DNA of 64,000 nt from Mycoplasma miroungirhinis (GCF_013008815.1 NZ_CP053097.1:558001-622000); one strand, 5' to 3'; positions 46,883 through 57,589 are shown, counted from the stretch's first letter. A program made the numbers and translations. The notes: a model not told the origin generated them from the letters alone.

Positions 46883-46978
46883 TTGAAAATTTAACTTTTT
46901 TTGGTACAATTATAAAGAATAAACGCGAAATGGACAGGATATAGATGAAAGACTATACTTAGGTGGTTTAACGCGTTA
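46883..46978 (+). promoter_or_regulatory. tuf promoter and structured leader
   Basis: TTGAAA (46883-46888), 16 nt, then TACAAT form the promoter. The leader starts almost at once with AACGCG (46922-46927), which can pair with CGCGTT (46972-46977); between them TATAG and CTATA enclose an eight-base loop. The 3' part is itself the perfect palindrome TTTAACGCGTTAAA (46967-46980). About 30 nt later AAAGGA precedes the tuf start. I do not recognise it as a known regulatory RNA. Confidence 0.55.
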
Positions 46979-47012
46979 AATTTAAAAAAGTATAAAATTG
47001 AAAGGATTTAAT

Positions 47013-48200
47013 ATGGCAAAACAAGATTTTGACCGTTCAAAAGCCCACGTTAACATTGGAACCATAGGACACGTTGACCATGGTAAAACTACTTTAACTG
47101 CTGCTATTGCTACAGTTTTAGCTAAAAAAGGGTTATCAGAAGCACGTGATTATGCATCAATCGATAATGCTCCTGAAGAAAAAGAACGTGGAATTACAAT
47201 TAATACAGCTCACATTGAATATAATACACAAATTCGTCACTATGCACACGTTGACTGTCCAGGTCACGCTGACTATGTTAAAAACATGATTACTGGAGCA
47301 GCTCAAATGGATGGAGCTATCTTAGTAGTAGCTGCAACTGATGGTGCTATGCCTCAAACACGTGAACACATTCTACTTTCAAAACAAGTTGGTGTTCCAA
47401 AAATGGTAGTATTCTTAAATAAAGTAGATATGCTAGAAGGTGAAGAAGAAATTATCGAACTAGTTGAAATGGATATTCGTGATTTATTATCATCATACGG
47501 ATTTGATGGTGACAACACACCTATTATTCGTGGTTCAGCTTTAAAAGCACTACAAGGTGATCCAAAATATGAAGCTGGAATTGAAGAATTAATGAATGCA
47601 GTTGATGCATGAATCGATGAACCTCCTCGTGAAACAGATAAACCATTCTTAATGGCTGTTGAAGACGTTTTTACAATTACAGGACGTGGAACAGTTGCAA
47701 CAGGGAGAGTTGAACGTGGAAAATTAACAATCAACGAAGAAGTTGAAATTGTTGGATTAAAACCAACTAAAAAAACAGTTGTTACAGGAATTGAAATGTT
47801 CCGTAAAAACTTAAAAGAAGCTATGGCTGGAGATAATGCTGGATTATTACTACGTGGAATTGAACGTTCAGAAGTTGAACGTGGACAAGTTTTAGCAAAA
47901 CCTAAAACAATTATTCCTCACACAGAATTCAAAGCAACAATCTATGCACTTAAAAAAGAAGAAGGAGGACGTCACACTCCATTCTTTAGCCACTATAAAC
48001 CACAATTCTACTTCAGAACTACAGACGTTACAGGTGGAATTAAATTTACAGATGGACGTGAAATGGTTGTTCCAGGAGAAAATGTTGACTTAATCGTTGA
48101 CTTAATCTCACCTATCGCTGTTGAAAACGGAACCAAATTCTCAATCCGTGAAGGTGGAAGAACAGTTGGTGCTGGTACAGTTGTAGAAATTGTTAAATAA
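47013..48200 (+). CDS. tuf: Elongation factor Tu
   Basis: 395-residue GTPase that delivers aminoacyl-tRNA to the ribosome. All motifs are canonical: [10 protein letters not shown], the effector region [24 protein letters not shown], and domains II and III ending in [13 protein letters not shown] 47013 follows AAAGGATTTAAT; an in-frame ATG at 46998 precedes the Shine-Dalgarno and is unlikely. Codon use is more GC- and CGT-rich than neighbours, as expected for a highly expressed gene. One TGA is Trp. Confidence 0.99.
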
Positions 48201-48216
48201 TTTACACTTAACAATG

Positions 48217-48240
48217 ACAGAGCAATAGCTCTGTTTTTTT
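48217..48240 (+). terminator. Intrinsic terminator after tuf
   Basis: CAGAGC, short loop, GCTCTG and seven T residues. Confidence 0.92.
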
Positions 48241-48271
48241 ATTTTTAATATTTTTTGTGTTAAAATAAATA

Positions 48272-48356
48272 TGCCATAAGAATAACAACCTTGTAACCTG
48301 GTCAGGATGGAAACATAGCAGCCACATCGAGAAGTGTTATGTCTTATGGTTTTTTT
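48272..48356 (+). ncRNA. ffs: Signal recognition particle RNA (4.5S type)
   Basis: About 80-nt small bacterial-type SRP RNA. The apical Ffh-binding domain is intact: GGTCAGG, the tetraloop region GGAAACATAGCAGCC, matching the conserved GGUCAGG...GGAA...AGCAGCC. The ends GCCATAAG and CTTATGG pair to close the hairpin, and a T run follows. TTAAAATAAAT upstream gives a plausible -10 box. Confidence 0.92.
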
Positions 48357-48376
48357 ATCAATAAAGAAGGAAAAAT

Positions 48377-48997
48377 ATGTTATTTTTAGATAGAACTTTA
48401 AAACCCATAATGAAAACAGGTTACAAAAATTTAACATTGTTCAAAAACGATGAATTAACTGTTTGAGTCAAACTACGCAAAAAAGATGATTCAGCACTAA
48501 TTGGTACTGAAAAATCTATTCAAGATTTAAATATTGAACTAACAGAAAATGATATTCAATCATTTAATGATTATTACATCACAGATGATACTTTTTTTAT
48601 AGCATCAACGAAATTAATAAACCAATTAAATCCATTAGATAGCTGAGATTATAAAAACGAAAAAAATAACTATGCAAATCAAAATGTTGTAAATTATTTA
48701 ATTGAAAAATTTGGTCAATTTATTATTGAAAAAACACCTAAATTTGTTCTTATAGTACTGTCAATTGAAAAAGAAGGTTTAAAACCATTTTATTTATATG
48801 GCGATTTATCATTAGTGAATTTAGATAGAAAAGAAACTCATCAAGAAACTAAAGATTATTATGACTATATTTATGAAAAAGAACTTCCTAAATCTAATTA
48901 CATTTGAGAAAATACTGATGCAGTACAAAACTATATGAAAAAAATTAAATTATATGTAGATTATTTTTTAAAAATTGCTAAATCAACCAATAAATAA
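48377..48997 (+). CDS. Hypothetical protein, 206 residues
   Basis: I do not recognise this protein. It has no signal peptide or membrane segment and is a mixed alpha/beta, charged and likely cytosolic protein, with an aromatic-rich middle (DSWDYKNEKNNYANQNVVNYL) and a short strand KFVLIVLSIEKEGLKPFYLYG. An AAGAAGGAAAAAT ribosome binding site precedes the ATG. It begins about 20 nt after the SRP RNA and ends 33 nt before the large surface protein. TGA is Trp. Confidence 0.72.
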
Positions 48998-49030
48998 TTA
49001 ATAAATTTATAATATCATAAGGTATATAAT

Positions 49031-51880
49031 ATGAAATCATTACTTTTAACCTTAGCTAATTTATCTGTAATTACTACAGCACCTTTTAATAATCAAGCGC
49101 CAGTAGAAAATACTTCAAATGATAATACTTCACGTTATTCTGATCAAGAATTTAATCAATTAAAAGAATCATTAAAAAATGTTTTACAAACAAAATTTAA
49201 AAATGAATCTACTTCAATTGTTGGTGAAATACAACAAATTACCAATACAGATAATAAAAACACAGTACACCAACAACTAAATCATCATATTAAAGAATTT
49301 TTAAAAACTATTGTAGGCAATTTGATTTTTAAACAAAATAACAATACATTTAATAACTCTGAATTAGAAAGAGAATTAAAAAATCAAATTGATACAGCAA
49401 ATATAATAAATGCAAACAAACTTACAGAACAAATAAACAATATTTTTAAAAATCTTGGTCAAAAATGAATTGATGAGGAAAGACAAACATTTAGTTTTGA
49501 AGAATTAAATAAAGATTTAGCAAAATCAAAATGAACAATTAAACAAGAAAATATAGTCAAATATAAATATTTTGCAAATCAAGCAAGACAAATTTTTAGT
49601 AATTTTTATGTTGATGAAACATCAGACAATAATTCTTGATATTTAAATGATACTCATGAAAGAACAGACCAAGAAGCTCAAAACATTTATTATCAAAATG
49701 CAATTGAACCAAAATTATATTTATTAAACGAAGATTCTCAACTTGCACATAATCAAAAATCTAAAAAATTAAAAAATAATGATGAATTAGAAACATTAAA
49801 ACAAAAACTTAATTTAAGTGATTTAAATACATACAAAAATTTTTTAAACGCGTATGGAAAATACTTTAAAGATGAATTTTATAGATATCATGAAAATCTA
49901 GATTATTCTTTTAAAGAAATATGAACAATTAATCCTGCAGTTGTGTTTATAAATGAAGATTTTGTAGATTCTCAATCAGTACCTACAGAAAATGTAACTG
50001 ATATTATAAAAAATTATTATTTAGAAGATGTAGAGCATTTATTAAACAACAAAATAAATAAAAATGATATTAACTGAAACAATCATATTGATTACAATTT
50101 TCACTTAAATGAAAATGCTACAAAAATTTATAATTTTATAGCCAAACCATTAATACAATATTTAAAAGATAATATCTTAAATGATTTATTAAATAATCCA
50201 AAAATAAACAATCAAGATAAAACAAGAATTTTAAATCTTCTAAATGCACCTGTACAAGAAACACACTTATTAATTGATACTGTAGGTATTTATAAATCAT
50301 CAGAAAAAGATTTAGCAAAGTCTACAGTACCAAAAGTCGCTTTCTTTAATTTAAAACTTAAAGTACAACAAGTTTTAAATGAAATAGGAAAAATCATTAA
50401 ACCAGAATTAAACAATAATCCTGACTTAAATTTTTATAATTACACATTTAATGATTTAAATCAAGAAAAAATTAAAAAATCTTTTGATGATGCATATGAA
50501 ACATTAAAAAATTCCGCTACAAATGAACAAATTAAAAAAGCACTAGAACAAGAATTAAAACAATATAAAGATATTAGAGATAATCAATCATCAACTTATG
50601 AGCAAATTATTCAAGCAACAGAAGATTTAAGAAATTCTGGTTTAGATAATAAAATTACTCAAACTAATACTCAAAAAAATGAATATGAACAACAATTAAA
50701 ACAAGTTTTTGATGATACTAAATTAACTCAAAAATTTGGAAATGATGAAAATGCTAAAACTAAATATAAACAAGATATTGAACAAGCAAAACGAGAACTT
50801 CAAAATGTTTTAGATTCTCAAGATTCATCATTAGATAATTTAAGAGATGCTTATGAAGCAGCAAAAGATAAAATCCAAGATTTAAATTCTGATACTGAAA
50901 CTATTCACAACGATGCTGTCACCAAATATAAAGAAACTTTAAAAGCAACTAAATCTAAAAATAATTCAATCACAAAACCTGAAGAAAATCAAATTAAAAA
51001 AGAACTTGAAGATACAATTTCTACAAACACAATTGAAAATAATAATATTGATTCCACACCAACAAATGAATTAAGACAAAAAACTAAAACACTAAAAAAT
51101 GCTATAGAACAAGCAAATCAAAAAATAAATCAATTAAACACTCAAGAAACTAAAAAAACAAAACAAAATACTCAAAATGATAAAGAAACTTCAACTATTC
51201 CAAACAATAATTCTTCATCAACAATAAACAATATAAATCAACAAGATTCACACATAAAAGATGAATCTAAGCAAAAAATTGAATCTTCTAATTCTAATAA
51301 AAAAGAAGCTCAAAACAATTTTGATAAAGAATATCATAGTATTTTAAATACTATCGAAGATGATGACAAATACTCAATTATTAAAAATGCAGTTATTAAT
51401 AAGTTAGCAGATCAAAAGAAAATTAGAGATGATACTAATTCAACAACTCAACAAATTAATGACGCAACAACTAATTTACATAAAGATACAGCTATTCAAA
51501 CTATAAATGCAGCTAAAGATACTTTAAATAATTTAATCTCAAAAGAAAATGAGCTTACAAAATTAAAAGAAACAACTTATAAAAACTATAAGGAAATTCA
51601 AAATTATATAGATACAGAAATTAAAAAATCTAGTTATAAGTCCATCACAGAAAAAGATGCTCTTAATATTGACAAATATACTTCTAAAATAGAAAATATA
51701 GAGAAATTAAAAAAAGAAGCAGATAAAAAAAGAAAAAACACTGATAATAAAATAAAAGAATATAATAAATTAAAAATTTTTATAGGTGTATTTACATCAT
51801 TGTCATTAATTTTAATTCTTTCAGCTTTTGGTTTTAAAAAGTGAAAACAAAAACATAAAATTAAAAAAGAAAATAAATAA
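49031..51880 (+). CDS. Large secreted/membrane-anchored coiled-coil protein, 949 residues
   Basis: Unrecognised protein. A short hydrophobic N-terminus (SLLLTLANLSVITTAPF) suits a secretion signal but has no lipobox Cys. The long middle is polar, very rich in Asn, Lys, Gln, Glu and Thr, with coiled-coil segments and a low-complexity Asn/Ser/Thr stretch (about 680-760). Near the C-terminus LKIFIGVFTSLSLILILSAFGF is a membrane helix followed by KKWKQKHKIKKENK. This is the layout of a surface protein anchored by a C-terminal helix with a basic cytoplasmic stop-transfer tail. Six or more TGA codons are Trp. Adhesion is a guess. Confidence 0.8.
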
Positions 51881-51953
51881 TATAACAGTTATAAAAAATT
51901 AATATTTTGTTTAAGTTTCTTCTGAAATCAAAGAATCTTGTACATAAATAGAT

Positions 51954-51994
51954 AAAAATAAGATAATGCACGATAAAAACATTATCTTATTTTT
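51954..51994. terminator. Bidirectional intrinsic terminator between convergent genes
   Basis: A perfect 15-bp stem, AAAAATAAGATAATG with CATTATCTTATTTTT, encloses an 11-base loop. A on one flank and T on the other let it end both the 49031 gene (plus) and the 52639 lipoprotein transcript (minus). Confidence 0.92.
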
Positions 51995-52012
51995 TATATT
52001 TTCAAAAAATAA

Positions 52013-52639
52013 CTACTTACTGTTGTCTGTTAATTTAAATCCAAAGACATCAAAAAGAATAGAAAATTTATTATTATCTTTAGTTATTTCAATAATTAAA
52101 TGTAATTTTCCTACATTATTATGTGCATGTGTATTTTTTGAAACATTTAATTTTAACATCGAATCAACATTCATTTCTTTATATATAATTGAATATTTTT
52201 TAAAAATACTTTGAACTTCAATCCAGCTTGTTTGATTTATTAATTCATTGACAACATCTGATGCTAAAACATTTTCTTGGCCTAATGCATATTTATTTAT
52301 TAAAATACCATGTTGTTCTTGTTGATTTTCTAAATTAAATTCAGATAAAAATTTTTGTATATCATTTCATAAATTTAAAATAAATTTATTATCAGACATA
52401 CTATTAATTTGATTAAATTTTTGTATAAAATCTTGTATTTTATATCATTGCACAGATTTATATAAAAATACATTTTCCAATGGTTTAATGTCTGTTTCAA
52501 ACACATTTTGAAGTTTTTTATACTCAATTTTAGGTTCTTGAACAGATTCAACTTTACTACAAGATATAGATATAATTGGGACAAATCCTAATGTTATAAA
52601 AGATAAACTGACAAATAATCATTTAATTTTATTTTTCAT
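52013..52639 (-). CDS. Lipoprotein downstream of Opp-type permeases
   Basis: 208-residue predicted lipoprotein: MKNKIKWLF start, hydrophobic core and lipobox SISC (Cys27). The mature part is helical and unrecognised. Its size is far below that of an OppA substrate-binding protein (usually 500-1000 residues in mycoplasmas). It follows the two permease genes by 16 nt, so it may be an accessory subunit. TGA codons and one TGG encode Trp. A strong terminator follows. Confidence 0.8.
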
Positions 52640-52655
52640 ATAACCTCTTATTTTA

Positions 52656-53819
52656 TTATTTAACTTCATTTGCAAAAGCTAAAGATGTTGCAAAAAACTT
52701 AAAACTTAAAGTAATAATACTTAATGAACTAATAATAGTTATAAAGAAATAAGGATTTTGTGAAATAGATTGAATTGATTCTTTTAAAACAACACCAATT
52801 GTTGCATAAGTTGAACTATGTATAAAATCTAAAAAACTAATTGCGCTTACTATTAAAATGCCCATTGCTATTCTTTCCACAAAGAAAATAGCAAGTAAAG
52901 AAAAAATGTTTGTAAATATATCACTTACAATAATTTGAAAAGTGTTTTTCCCAATGGATTTAGCAGCTAAAATAAAATCTAAATTTCTTATTCTTTGTGT
53001 TTCTTGTTTTGCCAATTCATAAAAAGGAACTCAACTAATAAATAAAAAACTTAAAAAGATACTTGGAATTGAACCATTATACAAAGCACATAGTAAAATA
53101 ATTCAAATAATTTCTGGTATAGAAGATATTATGTATGAAATGGAAATAAAAACCTTTGATATAAATTTATTTTCATTTAATGCAACATAAGAACCTAAAA
53201 ATGTCCCTATGATTGCATTTAAAACGGTCACAATTACTAAAATAGATATTGTATTAAAAGTAGAATATCAAATTCTGGACCAGATATCAATTCCATTTGC
53301 ATTTGTTCCTAAGATGAAATTATAATTATGCACTTCTTGAGCTAAACCATTTAATTCAATTGCTTTTAATAAATCATATGAATTATATGACAAAGTAACA
53401 ATATCAGTGTTTATAGTTTTATCACCTCCACCAGCTAAGTATGAAGAATCAAATAATATTTTAAACATAGGTTCGATTGTTAATTGTTTAGCTCTTAATT
53501 CTTCTAAATCTCTTATTTTATAAATAAAATTTAACGAATCACCACGTTCAAAGTGTTTTTGAACAATGGGATTAAGTGCTGGATTTAAATTGTTAACTAA
53601 ATCACTTTGAGCATTTACTGATTGTTGTGGATCATATTGAATAAATATTCTCAAACTCACTAATAAAAAACAACTTACAATAAAAAAAGAAAGTACAAAA
53701 TAATTTATTTTTTTAGAAAAAAATCTTTTTCAAAATTGCTTATGTTCTTTTTGGATTAAAACAAATGAATCTCTTTTATAGTGGTTTTGATTAACAAATT
53801 TAAATTTATTTGAATGCAT
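52656..53819 (-). CDS. ABC transporter permease, OppC-like (BPD type)
   Basis: 387-residue membrane protein of the peptide/nickel (DppC/OppC) family. One N-terminal helix is followed by a long extracytoplasmic loop (DPQQSVNAQSD... to NYNFILGTNANGIDIWSRI) that retains the family's LGTDxxGxDxxSR motif as LGTNANGIDIWSRI. Five more helices and the EAA-like loop near AKQETQRIRNLDFILAAKSIG follow. It overlaps the upstream oppB-like gene by 14 nt. No OppD/OppF ATPase gene is next to it. Confidence 0.88.
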
Positions 53820-54756
53820 ATTTAAATCCTTTAAATCAAAAAGTAAATGAAGTATTTTGTAATGTTTGTTGTGGATTAAGTAGATTTATTAAAACATCAA
53901 ATACACTTTGTAGTAATGTCATTATTAATAATGAAAAAGTAAAAAAGAACATTAAGATATCTACTTCTGCATTATTATAAGCAAAGCTTATTAAAACACT
54001 TTGTCCAGGGATATTAAATATTCTTTCAATAACTAATGAAATCGTAATTAATGTAATATAAACTGGAAATAAATATTTAATTTGACTAATAATTAATTCC
54101 TTTAAAATAAATTTTCAAAAAATAACTTTATATTTAAAGCCTAAAGATTTTGCAAAAATATAATGTTCAGAATTTAAATAATCTAAATAAGCTTTTCTTG
54201 CTTTAAAAAAGAAAAAATTAATTGTTCCAATAAAACAAATAAATATTGGTACTAAAATTGAAAATACAGTGTATTTAGAACTAATAATATATTGTGAAGG
54301 ATATCCTAAAGCACTTGAAAACACAAGTAAAATAATCATTAGTATAATAAGGGGTATAGATGTAAAAATATTAATTATCATTGAAAATAATTTATCTACT
54401 ACCTTATTTAAATATTTTGCACTAATAATACCTAAAATATTACCAATTAAAAGTGACAATAAAAAACTTACAAAAGTAAAAATAAAACTTAAACCAAAAT
54501 AACTAAAAACTAAAGAAGGGATAGAGATTTGTGTTTTAGCTATAGTTTGAGAATAAATAATTCCAAATGAACCATTAAAAACATTTTTTATATAATTTAC
54601 AAAGTGTAAGAATATATTTTTATCATAATTATAATTATGTAAATTTTGATTAATTTTAGATTGCATTAAAATATTTAAAATAAAGAAAATAATAATAAAA
54701 CTAATTATAAAAGTAGTTGTATTTATTAATAATTTATGACTTATTTTCTTGAACAT
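53806..54756 (-). CDS. ABC transporter permease, OppB-like (BPD type)
   Basis: 316-residue permease, six predicted helices, related to OppB/DppB. The N-terminal helix and following loop are shorter than usual. The EAA-like segment is FFFKARKAYLDYLNSEHYIFAKSLGFKYKV, with the usual A-KSLG ending. Start ATG 54756 follows AAAAGGATAAAATT. The stop lies within the oppC-like start (14-nt overlap), indicating coupled translation. TGA codons are Trp. Confidence 0.86.
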
Positions 54757-54948
54757 AATTTTATCCTTTTACAAATTATACAATTTTTATATAATATAAT
54801 TTCTTTTTTTAATGTATTTTATCTACTAAAAATCAGAAAAATTGATAATTGTAAAAGGATAAAAAGATTGAAAAAAGTATTTAATAAAATTTAAAGTAAT
54901 CTTAAATTTTAAAAATTAATTATAAAAAAAATCATAAATACTTTTTTG

Positions 54949-54957
54949 TGGTATATT
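54949..54957 (+). promoter_or_regulatory. Extended -10 promoter of the structured RNA
   Basis: TGGTATATT matches an extended -10 box (TGnTATAAT with one change). Its predicted start, about seven bases downstream, coincides with the 5' end of the outer helix of the RNA at 54967. Confidence 0.6.
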
Positions 54958-54963
54958 TATAAA

Positions 54964-55418
54964 TAAGCGAATTTAATGACTGAATAAACCTGCTTGGGGT
55001 TAAGGTATTTTTTCTTGGGGGTGAAATTCCCTTCCAAAAGAAGAGTTAATGTATAACAATTGAGAAAAAAGTAAAAATTAATTGTGGGTTGTTAAAAAGT
55101 ATTCTATAGCTCTGTTATTGTAAAAAATTGTGAATGTGAGAAAGCAATTTTTTGATATCAAACAATAATTTCAGTTGAAACATAGTAATATGCGTATAAA
55201 GAGTCTGTATAGAAGTGGAAACGAAAAACTGAAGAAGATGAATAATCAATAAAATCAAAGACAAGTTTCTTGGGTAAAACCTCACAATACATTCGAAATA
55301 GCTAATCGGATGGTGGTGACTGAATGTTTAACAATTGATAGTTAAGTTGGAATAAGTGATTCTTATTTCTTAAATTTGCAAAAAGCAGAATAGGCTACCT
55401 ATTCTGCGATTTTTTTTA
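54964..55418 (+). ncRNA. Unassigned large structured RNA, about 420 nt plus terminator
   Basis: No open frame, but strong structure. GCGAATTTAA (54967-54976) pairs over 10 bp with TTAAATTTGC (55370-55379); its one imperfect pair is G-U in plus-strand RNA and would be C-A in the other strand. Inside lie TTCTTGG/CCAAAAGAA capped by GGG-TGAAATT-CCC (55012-55042), a long hairpin TTATTG..AAAAAATTG/CAATTTTTT..CAATAA (55115-55168), ACATTC/GAATGT (55289-55327), TTAAC/GTTAA and AATAAG/CTTATT (55351-55367). G-rich unpaired stretches stand out from the AT background. A promoter and terminator frame it. It lacks the RNase P GAAAGTCC core, the tmRNA tRNA-like ends and group I or II intron cores. Function unknown. 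Confidence 0.7.
55385..55418 (+). terminator. Intrinsic terminator of the structured RNA
   Basis: Perfect 10-bp stem GCAGAATAGG/CCTATTCTGC with a three-base loop, then GA and nine T residues. Confidence 0.93.
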
Positions 55419-55420
55419 AA

Positions 55421-55449
55421 AAAAATTACCCTAGATTAAGGGTAATTTC
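55421..55449 (-). terminator. Intrinsic terminator of the nuclease-ABC importer operon
   Basis: Minus strand AAATTACCCT, short loop, AGGGTAATTT and a long T run, directly after the 51-residue gene. It abuts the convergent RNA terminator. Confidence 0.88.
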
Positions 55450-55453
55450 CAGT

Positions 55454-55609
55454 TTAATTTCATTTAAAAGGTAATGCTATTATTGCATATAACGCTAAAA
55501 TTACAAATATTAAACCTACTGCAATAACAATAAAATTTAAAACTATATGTTTTTTTATTCAAATCATTTTGAATATTTTTTTAATTTTTTGTTTTGTTTC
55601 TAATTTCAT
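55454..55609 (-). CDS. 51-residue single-span membrane peptide at the end of the importer operon
   Basis: A short gene with a good ribosome binding site (AAAGGATAATT) two nucleotides after the permease stop. The first 22 residues are very basic (KLETKQKIKKIFKMIWIKKH), then one hydrophobic helix of about 25 residues (IVLNFIVIAVGLIFVILALYAII), then LPFKWN. TGA codes for two Trp residues. Such a peptide would sit N-terminus inside. I do not recognise a family; position suggests an accessory subunit of the importer. Confidence 0.65.
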
Positions 55610-55611
55610 AA

Positions 55612-56601
55612 TTATCCTTTGGTTGCTCTTCCTTGTCTAGAAATAGCATTCATAATTCTTTTTCTAAAGAAGAAGTAAGTAATAAACATCGGTAAAATTA
55701 CTAAAATAATTGCAGCCATACGAATATTTATAAATATTCTTGAAGAAATATCTGAATCAGAACTTTTTCCAGTGGTAAATAATCATAAGTTTAAAACACT
55801 GTATCCATTATTATTTGAACCACTTAAAATTAAACTTGGTCAAATAAAACTATTTCAAGCTGCAAAAGCTGTTAGAATACCAACTGTTCAAGTTGTACTT
55901 TTAACCATAGGAATTGCAATTTTAACAAAGAATTTAAATTCACTAGCTCCATCTATCATAGCACTTTCTTTAACTGAATCAGGAATAGATTCAAATGAAT
56001 TTCTATACATAAATCCTGAAAATACACTAGCAACAAAAGGCATTGATAATGATACAAGTTGCATTGGTCCGACATGTCATCCTAATGTAACTGCTACTTT
56101 ATATTGTCCTGATAATAAAGCAACTTCTGGTAAAACTAATAAACTTAAAAATAATAATCACGAAGCGCTTTTAAATTTTCATTTTCTTAAACTAAAGGCG
56201 TATCCAAATGTAATACTAAAGAAAATTTTCCCAACAATACTAATTGCTGTTACACCAGCTGTCATAACTAGTGATTTAAAATAACCTGATTGAAATGCGT
56301 TTTTAAAGTTTTCAAAATGTAAACTTATTCCATCACCATCAACACTTTTTGGATAAATAGGTAAATTAGAAGTATTGTTTGTTAAAACTACTTGTGTATC
56401 TAATAATGACATAGAAATCATAAGATAGAATGGAAAAAGGATTAATAATCCAAAGAATGTGAACACAAAAAACTTGAAGAAAAATCCTAATAAATTTCCA
56501 ACTAAATTTGCAGTTTCGACTTGTTTTGATATTTTTTCTTGTTTAGAAGCTAAAGACTTTTTTAGATACTTTTCTTTTATTCATAATTTTGTTTGAAACA
56601 T
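55612..56601 (-). CDS. ABC importer permease, MalG/UgpE type
   Basis: 329-residue carbohydrate-type (CUT1) permease. A charged N-terminal extension of about 45 residues precedes six helices. The EAA motif is ESAMIDGASEFKFFVKIAIPM with the conserved Gly, and the C-terminus FFRKRIMNAISRQGRATKG is typical (usual ending GxxxGAVKG). GAGTTAGAA precedes ATG 56601. Its 5' end overlaps the other permease gene by 59 nt. Confidence 0.9.
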
Positions 56602-57589
56602 TTCTAACTCCTAAATTAATACTTAAATTGTATGTGATTGTAACAAGTCTTCTTAAGGTAAATGATATAAATACTCCTAAAACAAATAAAACTAATGATG
56701 CAGCTGCTGCTAAGTGTGGATCTTGACGTACAAAGTAGAAAATATATAACATAATACTTGATCCACCATTAGCAAATCCATTTAAAGCATTATTATTAAA
56801 TAACGCTAATGGGAAAATTTTAATTCCACCTATAATTCCAATCGTAATTAAAAATGAAATTGTTCTTTTAATTGATGGTAAAGTAATTGAGAAAAATTGT
56901 TGTAATTTACGTGAACCATCGATACTTGCAGCTTTATATAAAGTTGGATTAACAGATAACATAGCTGTTGTTAGAAGAAGAATTTGAAATGCTAAATTAC
57001 CTCAAACTCCTCTAATTAAAATTACTAAAAATGCATATATTGATGAAGTGTCACCACTAGTTAATCAAGGAATATTTGTTCCTAATATTTGATTAATCAA
57101 TGCATATTTATTTCCACCGGTAGTATCGAATAAGAAGTAAAAAGTAATTGATACTGCTATTCCACTAGTAACATATGGAAGAAAGAATATAGTTTGGAAA
57201 AATCCTCTTAATTTTTTTCTTAAAACATTAGCAATCGCTGATGAAATTACTAATGAAATAGTAAGTGAAATAGGTAAAGCAACGATAGCATAAATAATTG
57301 AATTTTTTATTCCTACAATAAATCACGGATTTGAAAATAACTTAACAAAATTCCCATAACTAATTTCAAGGTCACCAGCATTAAATGACTTTTCTTGTTG
57401 AACTACAAATGCATCTAAAATAACTAATATAAATGGTATTAATGTAAATAATAATATTGTTAATAATGATGGTAATATCAATAAAAATGGTTTGTAAAAA
57501 GGTTGTTTTTGATTAATTACACTAGCTGCATTATAATGTGTTTTCACACGATATTTTTTAAGATATCTTAATTTTAATCAACTTCACAT
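56543..57589 (-). CDS. ABC importer permease, MalF/UgpA type
   Basis: 348-residue CUT1 permease with six helices. PFLLILPSLLTILLFTLIPF is the first helix; the EAA loop is LYKAASIDGSRKLQQFFSITLPSIKR. The start is ATG 57589 rather than GTG 57547: two TGA (Trp) codons follow the ATG at once (MWSWLKLRYLKK), and the ATG shares its first base region with the ATPase stop as TAATG. With the next permease it forms the channel of the importer. Confidence 0.9.

Noticed and set aside
47354-47734. Minus-strand reading frame within tuf and similar frames opposite rpmH-adjacent, dnaA and lipoprotein genes
   Set aside because: They are shadows of strongly conserved plus or minus strand genes.
55012-55042. 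FMN riboswitch
   Set aside because: Only the GGGTGAAATTCCC arm is present; the other conserved arms and a riboflavin gene are missing, and the element is inside a unit with its own terminator.
54964-55380. RNase P RNA, tmRNA or a self-splicing intron
   Set aside because: The GAAAGTCC and AGGGTAGG-type RNase P cores, tRNA-like ends with encoded CCA, intron P/Q/R/S elements and a group II domain V were all looked for by eye and not found.
57545-57547. GTG start for the MalF-type permease
   Set aside because: The frame is open upstream through TGA (Trp) codons to ATG 57589, which overlaps the ATPase stop as in neighbouring gene pairs.
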